The notes under the pieces were generated by a model. That model saw only the letters and a list, made by a program, of their open reading frames with translations. It did no database searches and was not told the DNA's origin. Shown here piece by piece: positions 5,721 through 7,934 of a stretch of 7,934 nucleotides of DNA. Every line of letters starts with the position of its first letter. Position 1 is the stretch's first letter. The stretch covers positions 1-7,934 of the forward strand of contig JAAVZQ010000048.1 in NCBI GenBank assembly GCA_022791735.1, in the 5' to 3' direction. Origin of the DNA: Clostridia bacterium (GTDB taxonomy: Bacteria > Bacillota > Clostridia > TANB77 > CAG-508). The translations under genes and the position numbers were made by a program.

Positions 5721-6273
5721 ATGTTAGTTATATTATCAGGAGTAGCTGGAGCAGGAAAAGACACTGTAAAAAAAGAAGTTATAAAAAGAATGGAAAATGT
5801 AGTATCAATTCCATCTATGACAGATAGACCGATGAGAAAACGGAGATATACCAGGGGAAACATATATATTTGTAAGTACAGATGAATTTAAAAAGCTAAT
5901 AGAAGACAATGCATTATATGAATTTGATATACATCACAATCATTATTATGGAGTACCAAAAAAACAATTAAATGAGAAAATTAGTCAAGGAAAAACGGTT
6001 ATAAAAGATGTGGATGTAAATGGAACAGAGAACTTGGTCAAAATCCTACAAAAAGATATGAAGGTTGTGACTATATTTTTACGCGTCCCAAAAGAAGAAC
6101 TTAGAAAAAGACTAGAAGAAAGAATTGATCAAGCAGACCAGAAGGAAATAGAACTACGCTTAAGTAGGTTTGATTATGAAGAATCAAAAATGGACAATTA
6201 TGACTATGTAATAGAAAATACAGATGTAGAAAAAACAATAAATCAAATTATGGAGATAATAAAGAAAGGGTAA
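5721..6273 (+). CDS. gmk: guanylate kinase, recoded at CGG (5841)
   Basis: Guanylate kinase phosphorylates GMP to GDP with ATP. The P-loop GVAGAGKD is at residues 7-14. The GMP-binding motif normally reads R..R.GE..G..Y.FV. Here residues 36-40 are RPMRK and then CGG (5841-5843). Zero frame reads RYTRGNIYICKYR and stops. Skipping C5841 gives RPMRK-G-DIPGETYIFVS, which restores the conserved glycine (41). The rest follows: FDIHHNHYYGVPKKQ, KTVIKDVDVNGTEN, the R-rich lid (LRKRLEERI) and the C-terminal YDYVIEN. The recoded protein has 183 aa, slightly short for Gmk (about 190-205). The second P-loop glycine is alanine, and Asp follows the Lys, so a related nucleotide kinase is possible. ATG 5721 is chosen with AAAGGG 10 nt upstream. 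An out-of-phase CGG at 5996 is tolerated. Confidence 0.9.
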
Positions 6274-6277
6274 GTAT

Positions 6278-6496
6278 ATGGAATATAACGAGGAAATATT
6301 AGAAAAATGCTTGCCTAAATATTTAGAAGAAGATATAAAAAAGCTAAAAGAAGGAATAAGAAATAAAGTAAGCTATATAGATTGTCTAATAAACGAAGTA
6401 CAAGGCTCGATAAATAGCGCATTTGTAGATGGAGATATTACAGAAGAACAATGTGATTATTTATTTAAGAAATATGTTTATGGAGGTATAGTATGA
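6278..6496 (+). CDS. small partner-like protein upstream of HipA-like kinase (72 aa)
   Basis: This 72-aa, acidic, largely helical protein starts 4 nt after the gmk stop with GAAAGGG upstream. Its stop overlaps the start of the kinase gene (ATGA). Visible features are SYIDCLINEVQGSINSA and DGDITEEQCDYLFKKY near the C-terminus. From memory, short proteins with this D-C-x-x-x-E-x-x-x-SIN-x-A and E-E-Q-x-x-Y-L pattern sit next to CtkA-type kinases in clostridia. No helix-turn-helix like that of HipB is evident. Translational coupling suggests it acts with the kinase. Function unknown. Confidence 0.85.
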   Translation: MEYNEEILEKCLPKYLEEDIKKLKEGIRNKVSYIDCLINEVQGSINSAFVDGDITEEQCDYLFKKYVYGGIV

Positions 6497-7375
6497 TAGA
6501 CTTTACAAATTGTGAAGTTAATAGATTTAAATACTATGGAGGCAAAAATGGAGGAAAAATATGTATTGTATATAATGGAATAGATTATATGTTAAAGTTT
6601 CCTTCTGTAAATGATGGAATAAGTGAACGTAGTTATACTAATAGTTGTATTTCAGAATATGCTGCTTGTAATATATTAAAGACATTGGGATTGAATGTAC
6701 AAGAGACATTACTTGGTACATACAAAGCAAATGGTGTAGAGAAAATAGTTGTAGCTTGCAAAGATTTTACATCTAATGGTGATGCTTTTAAACAATTTGC
6801 TGAATTAAAGAATAGTCAAATAGAAACTTCAAAAAATGGATATGGTACTGAATTAAGTGAAATCATTGAGACAATTGAAAATCAGGTTATTTATGATGTT
6901 AATAAATTAAAAGAATTTTTTTGGGATATGTTTATTGCAGATAGCCTAGTACGGAAATTTTGATAGACACAATGGAAATTGGGGATTTTTAATAAATGAA
7001 GAATTAGAAAAAATTGAAATTGCACCTATTTATGACTGTGCTTCGTGTTTATATCCACAATTAACTGATGAGCTAATTGAAAGTATAATAGATAATGAGA
7101 AAGAGATGGAAGCAAGAGTTTTTGTTTTCCCTACATCTGCGGTAAAAATTAACGACAAGAAGATAAATTACTTTGAATTTATAGATAGTTTAGAAAACGA
7201 GGATTGCAATAAGGCACTTTTGAGACTATTTCCTAAAATTAATATTGATAAAATTAACGAAATTATTGAAGACATACCATATATATCAAATATTAGGAAA
7301 AAATTTTATAAGGATATAATAAACCTAAGATATGAAAAAATATTGAAATTTAGTTATGAAAAGTTAAGTAAATAA
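6493..7375 (+). CDS. HipA/CtkA-like protein kinase, recoded at CGG (6952) in the catalytic loop
   Basis: HipA-type kinases phosphorylate proteins on Ser/Thr; some act as toxins (HipA). The start at 6493 has GGAGG with 6 nt spacing and overlaps the previous stop. The N-lobe has YMLKFP (Lys 35) and a SEYAA helix (Glu 55). The zero frame breaks at CGG 6952-6954 (LV-R-K-F-stop), just before the catalytic loop. Skipping C6952 gives LV-G-NFDRHNGNWGFL, with Asp 157, Asn 160 and Asn 162 in catalytic positions, then IAPIYDCAS with the metal-binding Asp 181. The recoded protein has 293 aa and ends at TAA 7373-7375. The glycine is a conserved residue of the (I/V)GN.DRH motif. An out-of-phase CGG at 7140 is tolerated. 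The substrate is unknown. The gene is last in the remA operon, before a terminator. Confidence 0.88.
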
Positions 7376-7391
7376 TATGGAGAATAAAATA

Positions 7392-7432
7392 ACCTATCAA
7401 TGTATTGATAAAATATGTTGATAGGTCTTTTT
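7392..7432 (+). terminator. Rho-independent terminator of the remA-kinase operon
   Basis: A perfect 9-bp stem ACCTATCAA/TTGATAGGT (7392-7400 with 7418-7426), a 17-nt loop and a CTTTTT tail begin 17 bp after the kinase stop. Confidence 0.8.
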
Positions 7433-7560
7433 GTTGTGCAAAATACATAAAAATAGTAGTTCAGGGAAATAATAAGAAAAAGCAATTTTGAGTTTTGCAC
7501 ATTGCGGTTAATACTTACACGATAAATTATGTAAATTTTAACAAATTGATTAAAATTTTA

Positions 7561-7589
7561 TTGACATTCATCTAAACGAATGCTAAAAT
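7561..7589 (+). promoter_or_regulatory. sigma-A promoter of the prepilin-like gene
   Basis: TTGACA (7561-7566) lies 17 bp from TAAAAT (7584-7589). A small inverted repeat CATTC/GAATG sits in the spacer. Downstream, TTTACTAA/TTAGTAAA (about 7593-7613) could form a hairpin in the 5' UTR. The rest of the 7433-7644 gap shows nothing else I can name. Confidence 0.75.
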
Positions 7590-7644
7590 TAATTTACTAA
7601 CAATATTAGTAAAGAAGATAACAAGAAAAAGGAGAGAGAAACCA

Positions 7645-7934
7645 ATGAAAATGAGACAAGAAAAAGGTATCACACTTGTTGCATTAATAATAACAATAAT
7701 CGTATTAGTAATACTAGCAGCGGTAACAATAAATGCAGCATTTAATAGCGGAATAATAGACACAGCTGTAAATGGAGCAGTAAATTATGCAGATGCACAG
7801 AAAAAAGAACAAATAGCATTTAATGATTTGGACGGAAGTATACAAGAAATAGTAAAAAGAATAGAGGAATATGATATAGGAGGGAATAGTACCCCAAGAC
7901 CAACAGCAACACCAGATACACCAACACAAGATGG
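7645..7934 (+). CDS. prepilin-like secreted or surface protein, 3' truncated by the window end
   Basis: The ATG at 7645 follows AAAGGAGAG. The N-terminus MKMRQEKG is a short basic leader, followed by a 23-residue hydrophobic helix starting ITLVALIITIIVLVILAAV. This is the type III signal/N-methylation pattern of type IV pilins and pseudopilins, with predicted cleavage after Gly 8. The usual Glu at mature position 5 is alanine, as in many clostridial proteins of this sort. A polar helical region follows (AVNYADAQKKEQIAFNDLDG, IQEIVKRIEEYD), then a Thr/Pro-rich linker (STPRPTATPDTPT) running off the window. It has its own promoter. Three out-of-phase CGGs (7721, 7749, 7833) are read normally. 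Confidence 0.85.
   Translation, partial: MKMRQEKGITLVALIITIIVLVILAAVTINAAFNSGIIDTAVNGAVNYADAQKKEQIAFNDLDGSIQEIVKRIEEYDIGGNSTPRPTATPDTPTQD

Noticed and set aside
441..6955. Sequencing or assembly error as the sole cause
   Set aside because: It cannot be excluded without reads. However, an error process inserting C before GG should ignore reading phase, and all eight cases are phase-0. Plain GTAGGA and AAGGA contexts elsewhere are unaffected. I treat it as the main alternative and not as the preferred explanation.
441..6955. Simple codon reassignment of CGG (for example to Trp or Gln, as known in some bacteria)
   Set aside because: A three-base reassignment would keep the frame. Here the downstream frame changes by +1 at every site, so a triplet meaning alone cannot restore the proteins.
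441..6955. Classic slippery-site +1 frameshifting with a Shine-Dalgarno-like stimulator, as in prfB
   Set aside because: The preceding codons are diverse, including the initiator ATG in remA, and re-pairing of the P-site tRNA in +1 is poor for most of them. I saw no shared upstream stimulator or following stop codon.
441..7375. Interpretation of the seven broken genes as pseudogenes
   Set aside because: Seven neighbouring housekeeping-type genes would all have to carry only the same kind of lesion, a single C before an in-phase GGN, with no other stop or indel. Motifs on both sides are intact, so decay does not explain the pattern.
7572..7929. Two minus-strand open frames opposite the prepilin-like gene
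   Set aside because: They are hydrophobic, Ile/Cys-rich translations produced by the AT-rich repeat-like codons of the sense gene, with no start signals.
1..7934. CRISPR array, tRNA or rRNA genes, transposase
   Set aside because: I saw no regularly spaced direct repeats, no cloverleaf-like segment with a TTCGA loop and CCA context, no rRNA sequence and no transposase-like protein in any frame.

Overview
The window looks like the chromosome of an AT-rich, low-GC Gram-positive bacterium, most likely an uncultured member of class Clostridia. The evidence is the AT-rich codon use, strong AAGGAGG-type ribosome binding sites, an infC-rpmI-rplT operon behind an attenuator leader, remA next to gmk, a TIGR04086-type membrane protein, and a clostridial-style prepilin-like protein.

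The main observation concerns translation. Seven genes (ruvA, rarA, a 70-aa protein on the minus strand, a TIGR04086-type membrane protein, remA, gmk and a HipA/CtkA-like kinase) appear broken by single-base insertions, eight in total. Every break has the same form. The reading frame arrives at an in-frame CGG codon, and homology resumes if the C is skipped and GGN is read as glycine (equivalently, if CGGN is decoded as a four-base glycine codon). I found no in-frame CGG in a recognisable gene that is read normally. I counted eleven CGG trinucleotides that lie out of phase in the same set of genes, and none disturbs the frame. The rule therefore tracks codon phase and not the trinucleotide itself. 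This suggests recoding at CGG, either quadruplet decoding or obligatory +1 frameshifting. I know of no description of this in bacteria but could not search. CDS entries below use the recoded reading.

Layout. 1-212: a plus-strand terminator from outside the window and a small minus-strand gene. 213-930: a promoter and ruvA. 931-1196: a 181-bp palindromic element. 1203-2451: rarA, convergent with a small minus-strand gene (2533-2746) across a strong hairpin. 2842-2946: a second palindrome, then the TIGR04086-type gene (2975-3357). 3400-3750: a strong promoter, a structured non-coding RNA of about 315 nt, and a terminator. 3752-5160, minus strand: promoter, L20-type leader with attenuator, infC (AUU start), rpmI, rplT and a terminator. 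5179-7432, plus strand: remA, rpoZ, gmk, a 72-aa gene and a HipA/CtkA-like kinase as one apparent operon ending in a terminator. 7561-7934: a promoter and the start of a prepilin-like gene that runs off the window.

The recoded genes cover DNA repair, nucleotide metabolism, regulation and membrane functions. The four translation or transcription core genes (infC, rpmI, rplT, rpoZ) have no in-frame CGG, although the sample is small.
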